Below, piece by piece: positions 1 through 11,265 of a DNA stretch of 64,000 bases. Position numbers and translations under genes: made by a program. The first letter of the stretch is position 1; every line of letters starts with the position of its first letter. Below the pieces are notes generated by a model. That model was not told the DNA's origin, did not search any database, and worked only from the letters and a program-made list of their open reading frames with translations. The DNA is from Neurospora crassa OR74A (Eukaryota > Ascomycota > Sordariomycetes > Sordariales > Sordariaceae): positions 4,092,001-4,156,000 of the forward strand of contig NC_026504.1 in assembly GCF_000182925.2 (NCBI RefSeq). The letters are read 5' to 3'.

Positions 1-2442
1 GGACGAACCGTCCACGTTACTGTCATTGCCAGAAGAAGCAGATTCTTTGCCGGCGCAAGGTTCCTCAAACGTGGCGCCAACGACTTGGGATATGTAGCAA
101 ACGATGTCGAGACTGAGCAGATTGTGTCCGAGTCACTGACAACTTCTTTCCATGCCCCGGGTCCCAAATTCTTTGCCAGCCCAGCGTACACCTCGTATGT
201 ACAGCACAGAGGCTCCATTCCACTGTACTGGACTCAGGACAACACGGGCGTGACGCCCAAGCCACCCATCGAGCTGAACCTCGTTGACCCCTTTTACACA
301 GCAGCTGCTCTGCACTTTGATAACCTCTTCGAGCGGTACGGAGCACCAATCTATGTGCTGAACCTAGTGAAGGCGCGGGAGCGCACTCCGCGTGAAAGTA
401 AACTGTTGGACGAGTACACCCGCGCCGTAGAATATCTTAACCAGTTCTTGCCCAAGGAAAACAAGATCATCTACCGTGCCTGGGACATGTCGCGAGCCGC
501 TAAGAGTCGGGACCAAGATGTCATCGGGACACTGGAAAGTATTGCTGAGGACGTTGTCCTGACGACCGGCTTCTTCCACAACGGTGACGGCCACACTTCC
601 CCGATCCGGGTCCAGAACGGAGTCGCACGGACGAACTGTATCGACTGTCTGGACCGAACCAATGCGGCCCAGTTCGTGATTGGCAAGCGTGCCCTTGGCC
701 ACCAGCTCCATGCTCTCGGCATCTTGGAGGATACCACCGTCAACTACGACACCGACGCCGTCAACCTGTTCACGCACATGTACCACGACCATGGAGATAC
801 CATTGCCGTCCAGTACGGCGGCTCACAGCTTGTCAACACCATGGAGACGTACCGAAAGATCAACCAGTGGACCAGTCACTCGCGCGACATGATTGAGAGT
901 TTCAAGCGATACTACAACAACGCTTTTCTCGACGGTCAGCGCCAGGAGGCCTACAACCTGTTCCTCGGTAACTACATATTCGCCCAAGGACAGCCAATGC
1001 TCTGGGATCTGGGCACCGACTACTACCTGCACCACGAAGATCCACGGCAGTGGCTGGAGAAGCGCAAGCGCCACTACATCAACTGGTACACGCCCGAGTT
1101 TCTCAAGCCACGCGTCCTGCCTCCTTATCCCGCCGTCAAGCCTAACTCACCCCAGAGCAAGATCCCCGTGTCCCGCTATGACGACTACTGGCTCGAGTAC
1201 TACCGTCCTTCCACGCTCTCGTCCTTCCTCAAGATGTTTGCGTACCGTATGAACTCGACCCTCAGGTACATACCCTTCAAGTCCACCCAGGACGGCCGGT
1301 ACGACCTCAGCCCGTTCCGCGTGCGCGGCGAGGTAGGCGGGACCGGTGACGGCGACCATACGCACGACAGGAAGAAGGTCAAGAAGGAGGTTACATTTGC
1401 CACCAACCGCGCCGACCACTTTTCCGGAACGAAGCATCTAGCCGAAGATGCCGCGGATAACGCCTCTGCGATGAACGAGAAAGCCGCTCTTGCTACCGCA
1501 GATAACAACGGCGGTAACGCACCTGGTCACCACCGTGGGCTCTCCCTCCAGCGCTGGCTCCCCGGCAGCGGTACCAAAGAAGCTGCCACCGCCGCAAACA
1601 CCACCTCCGCCACTGGCCCTTCGGACCCCACCAGCAACAACAACACCACCACTAACCCTTCTCGAACTCTCGGCCGCGAATCCTCCAGCAACAACAACAA
1701 CACCAGCGAAAGCACCGAACTCGGAGACTACTCGTACCGTCCCTTCAACAACTACCACTCCAACCTTCACCAGCAGTATCAACAAACCCCAAACAACCGA
1801 AACAGCAACGGTTACACCACCACCCCTTTGGGAGGAGAAAACAAACACCTTTCCGCCCAAGAAAAAACCCGGGCTGCCCAATCGACCTTCACCAAAGTGG
1901 TGCACTCCTCGCTCAACCCGACCGTCAGCTCTGCCGAGGCCGAGGACTACGCCCGCTACGTCAGCCACCCGCACCACTTGCCGCTGGTGGTGTCGAGCGA
2001 GATTGCGCCCGGGGAGGTGGAGCCCGAGTATCAGGAGTATGTGAATGGGAGTTGGCAGTATCCTGCTTCTATTGTTGTGGAAGAAGAAGATGGGGAGGTG
2101 AATGGGGGTATGCTGCTGGGGAGTTATGGGGATGGTAGTGTTGGGGATGGATTGGGAATTACAGGCTATGCTTCAAGTGTGTATAGTGGTTATGGTGGGT
2201 ATGCAACTCCTGACGGAGGTGGTGGTGGTGGTGGCAATAGAGGAGGTGCGCCTGGTGGTGGGAATGGAAACATTATTGGTGGTGGGTTAGCGGACGATGA
2301 CAAAGCGCTTTACATTGAGATGCTCAAGATTAGCGAGAACCCGCTCACCGTGACGGAAGAGGACGCGCAGAAGAAAAGGTATAAAGCCTATAGGAAGTGG
2401 TTGAGGGGGAAGAGCCTTTTCAAGCAGCAGCCGGTGGACTAG
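1..2442 (+). CDS. FIG4: FIG4-type polyphosphoinositide phosphatase, 3' part (5' end outside window)
   Basis: The reading frame is open from the first base, so the N-terminus lies upstream of the window. About 813 codons are present, ending in TAG at 2440-2442. The SAC phosphatase domain fills roughly the first 350 visible residues. Its catalytic CX5R(T/S) motif reads [11 protein letters not shown], with the nucleophilic Cys codon at 637-639. The block [13 protein letters not shown] and the stretch ending [15 protein letters not shown] are characteristic of FIG4 rather than Sac1, and there is no C-terminal membrane pair as in Sac1. The last 350 or so residues are low-complexity (Asn/Thr/Ser/Gly-rich) and end in a short basic segment. 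By family knowledge FIG4 dephosphorylates PI(3,5)P2 on vacuolar membranes together with Vac14 and Fab1. It is convergent with the TTI2-like gene, 343 bp away. Confidence 0.87.
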   Translation, partial: GRTVHVTVIARRSRFFAGARFLKRGANDLGYVANDVETEQIVSESLTTSFHAPGPKFFASPAYTSYVQHRGSIPLYWTQDNTGVTPKPPIELNLVDPFYTAAALHFDNLFERYGAPIYVLNLVKARERTPRESKLLDEYTRAVEYLNQFLPKENKIIYRAWDMSRAAKSRDQDVIGTLESIAEDVVLTTGFFHNGDGHTSPIRVQNGVARTNCIDCLDRTNAAQFVIGKRALGHQLHALGILEDTTVNYDTDAVNLFTHMYHDHGDTIAVQYGGSQLVNTMETYRKINQWTSHSRDMIESFKRYYNNAFLDGQRQEAYNLFLGNYIFAQGQPMLWDLGTDYYLHHEDPRQWLEKRKRHYINWYTPEFLKPRVLPPYPAVKPNSPQSKIPVSRYDDYWLEYYRPSTLSSFLKMFAYRMNSTLRYIPFKSTQDGRYDLSPFRVRGEVGGTGDGDHTHDRKKVKKEVTFATNRADHFSGTKHLAEDAADNASAMNEKAALATADNNGGNAPGHHRGLSLQRWLPGSGTKEAATAANTTSATGPSDPTSNNNTTTNPSRTLGRESSSNNNNTSESTELGDYSYRPFNNYHSNLHQQYQQTPNNRNSNGYTTTPLGGENKHLSAQEKTRAAQSTFTKVVHSSLNPTVSSAEAEDYARYVSHPHHLPLVVSSEIAPGEVEPEYQEYVNGSWQYPASIVVEEEDGEVNGGMLLGSYGDGSVGDGLGITGYASSVYSGYGGYATPDGGGGGGGNRGGAPGGGNGNIIGGGLADDDKALYIEMLKISENPLTVTEEDAQKKRYKAYRKWLRGKSLFKQQPVD

Positions 2443-2785
2443 GAGCCCGTGGTTGTTGGACCGGAAGAGGGCGAGAAAACTACAGGGTATCTGATTAAGG
2501 ACGTGGATGAGAAGGACAGGGATGGTACAAGGCGGGCTTCGTCGGTGGTCTTTGTCGTTGTCTCGCCAAATGAGACGAGGAGGGTGTTGACTATGTGTGG
2601 GGTCGGTCGTGGCGTTCATCATGGAATGGACGGGGCTGCTGAGGATGCTGATGACTACGGACCCGGAGAGGGTTCTTCCAGAGGACGCAGACGGGACCGT
2701 GGGGCTCGACCCGGAGATGACCAACAAATTCGCTCACCATCCAGAGGCAGGGAGAGAACCCGAACCCAGGGCCTCTGTGACAACG
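2443..2785. other. 3'-3' intergenic spacer
   Basis: Convergent spacer between the FIG4 and TTI2-like stop codons. Frames stay open here on both strands, but nothing resembles a gene. It probably holds both 3' UTRs. Confidence 0.55.
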
Positions 2786-4814
2786 TCAACACTCCAACCC
2801 CGAATCTTGTTCCTCGTTCGACGCCGCGGAGAAGAGCTGGGAAAGACAAGGTTCCTTCGCCACTAGCGGTTCGACGACTTCGGAGAGACTGATGGCCGGC
2901 TTGCCCTCCTCCACCTCCGTAGCCAGGACAGCTGCAAGGGCGTCTGCTGTGTGAATGAGTGCTTGTCTGATCGCCGGGAAGGTGTCTTCCACGGAATCAG
3001 AGGCGTGAAGATTGAGCCAGCAGAGCACCAGGGAATTGATAATCTCACCCTGCCAAGGCGAGTTGGGGATCCGAGGCCAACATGTTGCGAGGACAACTTG
3101 AAGGGCTTTGATAGCTGATAGTAGGGTTGGCGGGTGAAGGAAGGCGAATGGATCCGTTAAGATTGTCGAGAGCATGGGGATGATATCCTGTTACGAAATT
3201 TGACGACTCGAATGGTTAGCATTGTTTTCGTTTTTTTCTTGTCTTCCCTTTCCCCTCTTGTCATATTCAACTTTGGGCGTCCACGCATCAGCATCAGTAG
3301 CACAGAAGAAATACCACGTACCTTGAGATGCTTAACCGTATTAACCCCCATCTCCATCAGCACCTCTCCCATCTCCCGGCACAACACCTCAACGATCCTC
3401 ACATACTCCTTAGCATGAAAATACCCTAGCAGTATTCCCTCCCTGACCACTCTATCCAGCAACTTATTCTTCTTCTCTCCACTCAGCTTCCCCGCCAAAC
3501 GCCTCAACACCGCATACGCCGGCCCAAGCAACTGCACTGACTCCTCCTCCGGCGTGATACTAGGCAGATAACTCAAAGTAGGCAGAACCGTGTCCTCAAA
3601 CACTTTGTTCAGCCCCGTCTGATTCAAAATCTTATCCGGAAACTTGTCCAAGAATTTCTCCAGAATTACCAGCCCTCTTCTTCTAACGGAAGTAGAGTTA
3701 TCATCCGCCAGCGTCAGCAGCACCGGAATGAAGAGCGGCCAAGAGTTGGTAATTGTCGATTCCTCGTCCGCTTCAGAAACAGCCCAGTCAAACACAGTAA
3801 TGGCACGCAGATCGACGAATTTCCACGGTTTGGTCTTGCTCGAGTCATCGGGAAGACCAGAAGGTCGGGCGTCGGGGTTTTGACCGTAGGCGGATGGACG
3901 GCCCGAGGGGGTGATGAGTGGCTGGGAAGGGGAGGAGCGAGAGAAGAGGGGGCGGAGATAGATGGGGAGAATGTGGGTTGTTATGAAGCCTTGTTTCTTA
4001 GGGTTGGACTTTTCGGCGGAATCGAGGTGTTGCTGAAGGATCAGGGTGGCGCGAGCCGCTAGCTCGGGAGTCGTCCATTCCTCGGCGGGATTGGTGTAGG
4101 CGATCAGCGTGACGAGGACGGCAGGGTTGTCAAGATTCTCTGGACCACGCGAGGCGAGGAGCTCGAGGACTTTGAAGCCTGCGTCGGCGGCTGCTAGGCA
4201 TTGGGTGGTGATGTGAGCGCGGAGTTGGGTATTGGAGTCGTCGAGGTCGTTTGAGTGGCTGTTTGGTTTTTGAGGGACGACGGGGGAGATTGCTTGTGCT
4301 ATGGAGCGAGCTAGGCGGGTTCCCGGTGAGAGGCTGTGCTCGCCATCTTCGTTTTCTGAAGTGTCCTCGTCTGCACTTGTGGAATCTTGATCGGGTGCAA
4401 TTCGGTCTTTGAGAAGTAGGCACGCGAGAACTGCTAGGGTGAATTGCTGCCGGGTAGGTCTTCCGGGGGTGCTGGTGGTGAGGTTCTGGTTTTCTGGGTT
4501 AGCTGCTACTACTTGACAGCTTGCTATTACAGCTACTGAGATGCCCACCTTGTTGAGGTACCTCCCAGCCAATCCTGTTAGCTGCCTGAAAGTGAACGAT
4601 TCAGGAACCTCTGCGTTGAGATCAGTTAATTCGTTGCTGAGGTAGTGACGGAGGAAGACTCACTGGATTGGAGTTTTTGGCAGGCTTCGTCTGTTGAGAT
4701 GGACGAGTTCTCATCAATTACAGACCCGGCTGCTGTGACTAGGGAATCGAACCATTCCGTCTCGTAGTGTAACATTCTGTCGGAGATTGGTGCGTGTTCT
4801 GTTGTAAAGTTCAT
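2786..4814 (-). CDS. TTI2: TTI2-like component of the TTT (Tel2-Tti1-Tti2) complex
   Basis: Three exons are inferred on the minus strand: 4814-4664, 4574-3322 and 3187-2786, giving about 601 residues. Both introns (4663-4575 and 3321-3188) have GT..AG ends, the second with a GCTAAC branch, and both junctions keep the frame. The protein is helical with HEAT-like character. The central part (LADDNSTSVRRRGLVIL, then a segment around VFEDTVLPTLSYLPS and TPEEES) matches the conserved core of the Tti2 family. In yeasts Tti2 stabilises PIK-related kinases such as TOR and ATM/ATR with Tel2 and Tti1. The start is uncertain: 4814 is the first in-frame ATG, the frame is open upstream to about 4950 without an ATG, and an upstream exon is possible. 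Confidence 0.72.
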
Positions 4815-6105
4815 TTGGATCAATCGATATGTTGATGAGACGAGTTTCGAGGTTGAGCTTTCGATTGCTTGGCAGACGGATGTGTGAAGCTGCAAGGTAC
4901 AGTGCGGCCGTAGAGCTCCACATAGTGGGTTCTGGATGACAGTGACCTGACCTCAAGGTGGATACCTTATCTGACCTGGGCTTTTCAAGGAACGGTACCT
5001 AGAGGTAGTAGTGTGTGTACCTCTCTCTAAGTGCCATCTTTACCGAATGTCCTTTTTCTTTTCTGCACCTTTGCTGCTTGTCAGACACAGATACTCTCTC
5101 TTTCAGCGTATACGATGGGAGATCATCTTGGTGTACAAACTGCTTACCAAATCGTGTATGCATGTGTGGATACCCATAGCAAGCAGTACTACTGTAATTC
5201 TGTACCGCTGTAAAGGTATCTAGATACATCAGTACTCTACCCCAAATCCCCAAGAGCTGAACATCAAAACACAGAACGGGTTTGCGGGTAGAAAGCATCC
5301 CATCGGGCACGATTTGATAAGCATACTTGAATAAACCTTGGGAAATATACAGAATAGAACGAACAAGATCACGACAAGAGTTGGAGCCTTGGACAGCCCC
5401 GCAATCGGCCAATTGCTCGGGGTAAAAAAGCTGGAGAGTTTCTGGGGCCCCGCGTGACCAAGCAGCACTCCATGCTGTGTACATGCCGTATGTAACCGCA
5501 CAAATCACTGAGGAGAACTGGAGCTGTTCGCGGCGTTCATCCCAAGTTTCTATCATTCATGTTCGATTTGTGTTCCCCGAAGGCTCTCCATCTGCTCTGC
5601 TGTTTCATGAGTTTCAAAGTCACTCTCTCAAGTCCACAACTTTACATTCAATACGTAGTGATCAGGTGAAAGCAGTTGGGTGTTCTCAGCAGATTCCTAA
5701 ACTCATCGTGAAGGAACAAACGCAGTGTCTACAGATAACCTGATAAACAGTAGACGGGAGGTAGGTAGGTACCTACCCGAAACAGCCAGTGACCCCGGAG
5801 TAACCTCCACCGAACCCCATCTTGCAACTCCATTCGAGTTCAATTACCCGCTACCCTGGTCGCTGTACTTTACCCTACCTCTAGGGGTCTTTGTAAGTGA
5901 CGGCAGTGCGGGGCAGCTCGTACCTGGATTCGTGGGGCAACTACTCCAAGATTGACGAGAGCTCCCTTTTCATTACCTTACCCTTCTTCCCCCCTCTGGG
6001 CTCCCACATTCTAGCCCATCTTCCACCTTCCTTCCATCTCCTTTCCGGTCCTCAATCAGCTGGTCCGGTTCTCAAGATACTCCCCCCCAAAAACTCAACA
6101 TCACA
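4815..6105. other. Divergent intergenic region between TTI2-like and galactokinase
   Basis: This shared upstream region contains a GGTAGGTACCTACC-type inverted repeat near 5760-5780 and a CT-rich leader just before the galactokinase ATG. A 185-codon open frame on the minus strand (5556-4999) has no recognisable protein features and I do not call it a gene. Confidence 0.5.
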
Positions 6106-7778
6106 ATGTCCGGACCCGTCCCCATCGCCAACTCGCTCGAGGACATCTACACCCGTGATGCCCTTGACACGCAAACGAAACGATGGAACAACCTTCTCTC
6201 CAAGTTTGAGTCCACCTACGGCCACCAGCCCGAGTTCGTATCTCGCTCTCCGGGCCGAGTGAACATCATCGGCGAACACATCGACTACTCTTTGTACTCT
6301 GTGCTTCCTATGGCCATCACTGCCGACACCATCATTGCCGTCTCAACACACCTACCAGCTCCCAAGGAAGGAACCTTTAGGATCCAGATCGCCAACGTGC
6401 TGGACTCCAAGTTCAAGTCGCGCGAGTTCGACATTCCCTATGATTCCGTCGACATCGACGCCACCGTTCACGAATGGACCAACTACTTCAAGTCGGGCCT
6501 ACGCGGGGCGTTGGAGCTGTTGCGCAAGAAGCACGGGGCCAACTTCAAGCCCAAGAGCATGCAAATTCTCATGGACGGCACCGTCCCGGCTGGTGGAGGA
6601 CTCAGTTCAAGTGCTGCGTTTGTCACGGCTAGTGCTTTGGCCGTCATGGCGGCCAATGGAGAGCAGACGGTTGACAAGAAGGAATTGACGGAGCTGGCTA
6701 TTGTCAGTGAGAGAGCCGTTGGTGTGAACTCTGGAGGGTATGTCAAAACATCCAACTATAGATTTCACACAAGAACATAAAACTGACACCATGTCGCAGA
6801 ATGGATCAATCCGCCTCCGTCTTCTCCGAGCGTGGTTCCGCCCTGTTCGTCTCCTTCACGCCCACCCTCCTCGCCCGCCCCGTCTCCTTTCCACCCACCA
6901 CCCCCGAACTCACCTTCCTGATCGCCCAATCCTTCGTCACAGCCGACAAGTTCGTCACCGGCCCCATCCACTACAACCTCCGCGTCGTCGAATGCACGCT
7001 CGCAGCCGCCTACCTCAACGCCGTGCTCAACCCTCCCGGCACTTTATTGCCCGGCGACGCCTCTCCCCTAGGCATTTCCCTTCAAGGGTTCCACGAAACC
7101 TATTTCGCCCTCTCCGAGCATAACTCGGGCGCCACGTCGAGTAAATCCGTTACTGAACAGCTCGAACACCTGCTCGAGCTAACCAAACAAACCCTCACCA
7201 AGGAAGAGGGCTACACCCGCTCCGAAATCGCCGCCGTCCTAGGCCTGCCTTCCACCTCCGAACTAGACCAGAAATTCACCTCCCGTTTCCCCGTGCGCGC
7301 CGAGCGTTTCAAGCTGCGCCAACGAGCGATCCACGTCTTCAGCGAAGCGTTGCGGGTGCTCAAGCTCATGGACCTTCTTGAAACTTCCTCTTCTTCGTCA
7401 TCATCATCATCATCATCATCATCATCAACAATTACAAGCACACCAAAAGACCTCAACAGCCGCCTAGGTGCCCTGCTCAACGAGACGCAGGATTCGTGTC
7501 GCGAGGTGTACGAGTGCTCATGTGAGGAGATTGATCGGATATGCGCGATTGCTCGGCAGGCGGGCAGCTACGGGAGTCGGTTGACGGGTGCGGGATGGGG
7601 TGGATGTAGTGTGCACTTGGTGCCGGCGGACAAGGTGAGTAATGTCAAGGAGGCACTAGAGAGGGAGTATTATAGCAAGTTAGAGTTGACGGAGGAGCAG
7701 AGGGAGGGGGCAGTGGTGGTTAGTAAGCCGGGGTCTGGAAGTGCGCTTTATTTGGGTGGGAAGGAAGGGTTGGCTTGA
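6106..7778 (+). CDS. GAL1: Galactokinase
   Basis: Two exons (6106-6737 and 6800-7778) encode 536 residues. The 62-nt intron has GTATGT, a CTGAC branch and GCAG, and splits a glycine codon so that the product reads GVNSGGMDQSASV across the junction. The galactokinase signature GRVNIIGEHIDY lies near residue 50. The GHMP ATP-binding loop PAGGGLSSSAAF is near residue 165, and the C-terminal GHMP motif TGAGWGGCSVHLV is near residue 495. The enzyme phosphorylates galactose to galactose-1-phosphate, the entry step of the Leloir pathway. A run of 15 serines encoded by a TCA/TCT microsatellite (7385-7427) sits about 100 residues before the C-terminal motif and looks like a species-specific expansion in a loop. 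A Gal3-like sensor role cannot be excluded, but the intact motifs favour the enzyme. Confidence 0.95.
7385..7427 (+). repeat. Trinucleotide (TCN/TCA) microsatellite in galactokinase
   Basis: TCC/TCT/TCG/TCA triplets encode an uninterrupted run of about 15 serines; the downstream part is pure TCA. Such tracts change length in steps of one residue without breaking the frame. Confidence 0.9.
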
Positions 7779-8316
7779 TGGATGCTGAATAGGGGTTTGT
7801 GACTACTTATGAAGCCTGTGGTTGAATTAGTATGTTACATAGGGAAACCACTAAAAGTTCAATATACACTGACTGTTGGGGAAAGTGACGAAAAGACTGT
7901 GTTCTTCATCCAGTCAATTTCCCTGGTAATTGATCGCTCAACTTGTGTCTTTACAGCCATGATAGCTATCATGGTTATCGTCAAACAGTCCTAGAATATA
8001 TACACGGAAAAACGCTATGTGAACCCCTCTCACCAATTTCACCATGAGGGGATAAAAAAAGAAAACCAGAGGAACATATATATACAAAGGCCAGAAAGGA
8101 CACCAACAAGCAGTTGTAACGCCAAAACCCATGTAAATGCACACCCAGACCACGGCCCAATTCGCTGCATAGTGCCAATCGCCCAACCTGTCCCAATTTC
8201 TCGCTGGATCAATAACACGTCTCACCCAACACCATTATTCTTCCAAAAATTCACGTCTGTTCAAGTACTGACCAAAACCACCCCCGCCTTGAACGCGAGA
8301 TGAGACTGGCAAAGTC
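7779..8316. other. 3'-3' intergenic spacer
   Basis: Convergent spacer between galactokinase and the RING-CH gene. It is AT-richer than its flanks and no gene is seen. Confidence 0.55.
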
Positions 8317-10387
8317 CTACTGATTACCAGTGCCAGCGCCAGCGCCAGCAGCCCTCCGATTAGACCTTTGTCCTCCTCCTCCTTCTCCCCCCCTTTTTCT
8401 CACAATTCTCCGCGCCTTCTTCGCTTGCACATTCCTGTACTTGGCATACAGCTCAAACACGTCCCTGATCACCACGAACAGACAGCCACCAGCCAGACTG
8501 CGTCCCCATCTCTGTTGCAGCAGACCGCCGGGCCCTCCTTGCATGATTTTTCCACTCCTAAAGAACCCCGACGTGACAATGGCCTTGGGTGGGGAAGTCC
8601 ACGACCTCGGTAGTGAGAGGCGGAGAAGCTCGCCCATGCCGTACGAGATGAAGGGGAAGAGAAGAGAGGTGACTACGTTGTTGGTGAGATCGGTGAAGGA
8701 AACCAGGGGGAGTTCCACGCCGTCTTGGTCGTCGTCGTTCCTTTCCCGTGCTGCGGGCTGTGGGGGTGGAGCTGCTGCTGCTGGCGCGGGCGCTGGCGCG
8801 GGCGCTGGCACTGCTGGGGCCGGGATGCGAGCCTCGGCTTCTGCTGCTTGGGCTGGTGCTGCTGGCGCGGGCGCTGGCACTGCTGGGGCCGGGATGCGAG
8901 CCTCGGCTTCTGCTGCTTGGGCTGGTGCTGCTTGGGCTGGTGCTACTTGGGCTGGTGCTGCTTGGGCTGGTGCTGCTTGGGCTGGTGCTGCTTGGGCTGG
9001 TGCTGCTTGGGCTGGTGCTGCGTGGGCTGGTGCTGCGTGGGCTGGTGCCGCTTGGGCTGGTGCTGGTTCGGGTGGAGCTGGTCGTGGTTGTGGTTGTAGA
9101 CCCCCTTCCCAAACCATACCAATTGGTACGCCTTGATACTGTGGAGGCACATCCCAAAGCCCACCTGATGCACCGTCGATGGCAGTGGGAATCTCCTCAT
9201 TGTGAGGCCCCGGACGGTGAAGGTCGGAGAATAGGAAATCATCGAAGTCGAAGCCATGGTTACCGTTGACGGCATTATTGTTGACGGCATTGTTGTTGAC
9301 GGCATTAGCGCCTACTTCGAAGTCGGAGCCATCGTTATCGTTGACGGCATGAGCGCCTAGTTCCCAAGGATCATCTAGATTTGCTTCGTTCTGGTCTGGG
9401 GGGTTGATGAGGGCAATCCAAGCGGTGCGGCCCAGGTCTAGGAGATCGGACATGCTGAAGCGGCTTCCACGGTCTTGATTTCCATTGTTGTTGTTGTTTC
9501 CGGCCTCGGATTCGCCGGCGGCACTATCGATGGGCTGAAGGCTGCTTTCGAGACCCCGTAGAGCCCGGTTGAGGCGATCGTCGATCGGGCTTAGCCAGTA
9601 ATTGTAGAATCTGATATAACTCATATGTAGATAAGGCATCATAACCATTGCCCACGTGGGTGAGGGCGGCCATGTTGGGTGATCGTCCTGGGTTATGAGT
9701 GCCAAGCCGTACTGATGAGGTGAAAGGTTAGAGTCAGCATCGACCGTGGAGATAGGATGAGGAAAAGGGTTGACAAACCATGGCGGAGAATGGAACAAAA
9801 AAGAAATTAGCCAGGAACGGCAAAGCTCGACTAAGGACGACGGCCGGAGCAATGGATGATAGCGACCACAGCCTCATCATTATTCTCCCTACTCGCGCAC
9901 TTCTTGCCACGGGTACGGCAACAGCTTGACCGGGAGTAATCTGAAGGCCGACCCACCCGAGTGCAGTCTCGTAGCCAGCAAACCAGGAGGCAGCGACAAC
10001 ACCGTATGTAGCAGAGCTGGCAAAGGTACCGCTCACGGCCATGGACGCGAGGATAATGGGCGACACCTTGCTGAACTGCGAATGTATCGTATCGCGCAGA
10101 GCCACGACAAAGTCAAAGGGCTCCTCGACCTTGAAGGGAGCCTTGCACTGCGGACAAGTCACGTCGTCACGGCTGTTCCGCTTTTGGATCTCTTCGTACC
10201 ATCGTATAAGGCATGTCTCGTGGACGGGCAAACTGCATGTACAAGGATGGATGACCGGTTCGGTAGTGTGTTCGCCTTCATCCTCGTAACAGATGCAGCA
10301 TCGCTTGAAGTTGTCTGTGTTGGAACGTGTGAGGTTATTTGGTACGGGGTCTGGGCCGGCTCGTGAGCTGGTGCTTGGCGTCGCCAT
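8317..10387 (-). CDS. RING-CH (MARCH-type) zinc-finger membrane protein, probable E3 ubiquitin ligase
   Basis: Two exons on the minus strand (10387-9779 and 9711-8317) encode 667 residues. The 67-nt intron has GTTTGT, a GCTGAC branch and a CATCAG acceptor, and is phase 0. Residues about 29-82 form a C4HC3 RING-CH finger: CCICYEDEG, then CTCSLPVHETC, then CPQCKAPF. Family knowledge gives such fingers an E2-recruiting role in membrane-bound ubiquitin ligases. Hydrophobic stretches follow at about 105-145, 170-205 and, after the splice, 210-240. The C-terminal half is low-complexity, with Asn-rich NNAVN repeats and long Pro/Ala/Gln repeats, another hydrophobic segment and a basic tail. The finger and intron are clear; substrate and membrane are unknown. 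Confidence 0.82.
8921..9070 (+). repeat. 15-bp coding minisatellite, about 9.5 units
   Basis: The unit GCTGGTGCTGCTTGG repeats head to tail from 8921 with few substitutions. Read on the minus strand it encodes the pentapeptide PAQAA repeated (with PAHAA variants) in the RING-CH protein. A longer unit of about 65-70 bp, containing GCGCGGGCGCTGG and GGGATGCGAGCC, is present twice just before it (about 8780-8850 and 8851-8920). Confidence 0.9.
9265..9309 (+). repeat. Second 15-bp coding repeat, three units
   Basis: GTTGACGGCATTRTT-like units start at 9265, 9280 and 9295 and encode NAVNN repeats on the minus strand. A related unit lies near 9340. Confidence 0.75.
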
Positions 10388-11265
10388 CTTGGGCTTGGTC
10401 GGGTGTGAGGGAGGAATGATTCGGTAACCGTCGTGGTCGTCGCCGTTATCGCTACAATATACAAGCAGTGGAAATGGTTATGGATTAATATCGAGACAGC
10501 GGGAACAGCAGAACCTGGCGTGGTTCAGGTCAGCAGACCGCCTTGTTATATCCGCAGAGAAGACATAAGTAGGTATGTACCGACAAGAAGGAGTGGACGA
10601 CGGACGGTGGAAAGCAGCGCCGTCAACCTAATAGAAGGCGGGAGCGAAGCCCGAGCTGTGAAGGCTGTTTTTTTTTAAAAAGAATAAAAAATTAGGGCGC
10701 TGTCTTGAACCGCAATCGCAACCGCGACGGACTGTCAACGGGGCGTTGCGTTGTGCATTTCACATGCGTGACATCAGCGAGGCTCCACCCAACGGCACCG
10801 GGAGCGCATCGCAATGGAACCCCAAGGGTTCGGGTTTTGGTGGTGGGGGATCTGTACAGTTAAGCGCGTGCTGCGATGCTTATCCGGGCCCGGCTTTCAT
10901 CGTCTACTACACATCATTTTTTGTAGAAGCTTAAGCCAGCCGCTGACCCCGCAGTTGCCCTCGTCTGCAAGGATATTGTACACTGGGCGATTGGGCGTTT
11001 GATTGCCCGCCCCATCCAATTCTAGAAGCGTCCCGCTGTTGCAGCCCCTCTGCCATCCCCTCCATTCGGACCAGTGTGCTGTACCTACCCATTCCCCCAT
11101 TGTACAGACCGCCCGCCCGCCCGCCCGCATCCGTCTTTCTTGTCAGGTCATATCTCTTAAGGTACCCCGTGGCCCAACCAAAATAACCCAATACTCAAAC
11201 TTCACGACATTATTTCTCTCTCTTTTAGATACCCCTAGATCGACAACGCTCACATCATACACAAG
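10388..11265. other. Divergent promoter region, RING-CH gene and SGT2
   Basis: No gene is seen. A T8-A4 run is near 10668-10680. A CCCG-type microrepeat is at 11109-11127 and a CT-rich leader lies just before SGT2. Confidence 0.5.

Noticed and set aside
4999-5556. 185-codon minus-strand frame between TTI2-like and galactokinase
   Set aside because: No domain or splice context, and the composition looks random; it lies in a divergent promoter region.
8330-9305. Several long open frames on both strands over the RING-CH gene
   Set aside because: The 15-bp repeats are multiples of three and lack stops in most frames; only the spliced minus-strand frame has a RING-CH finger.
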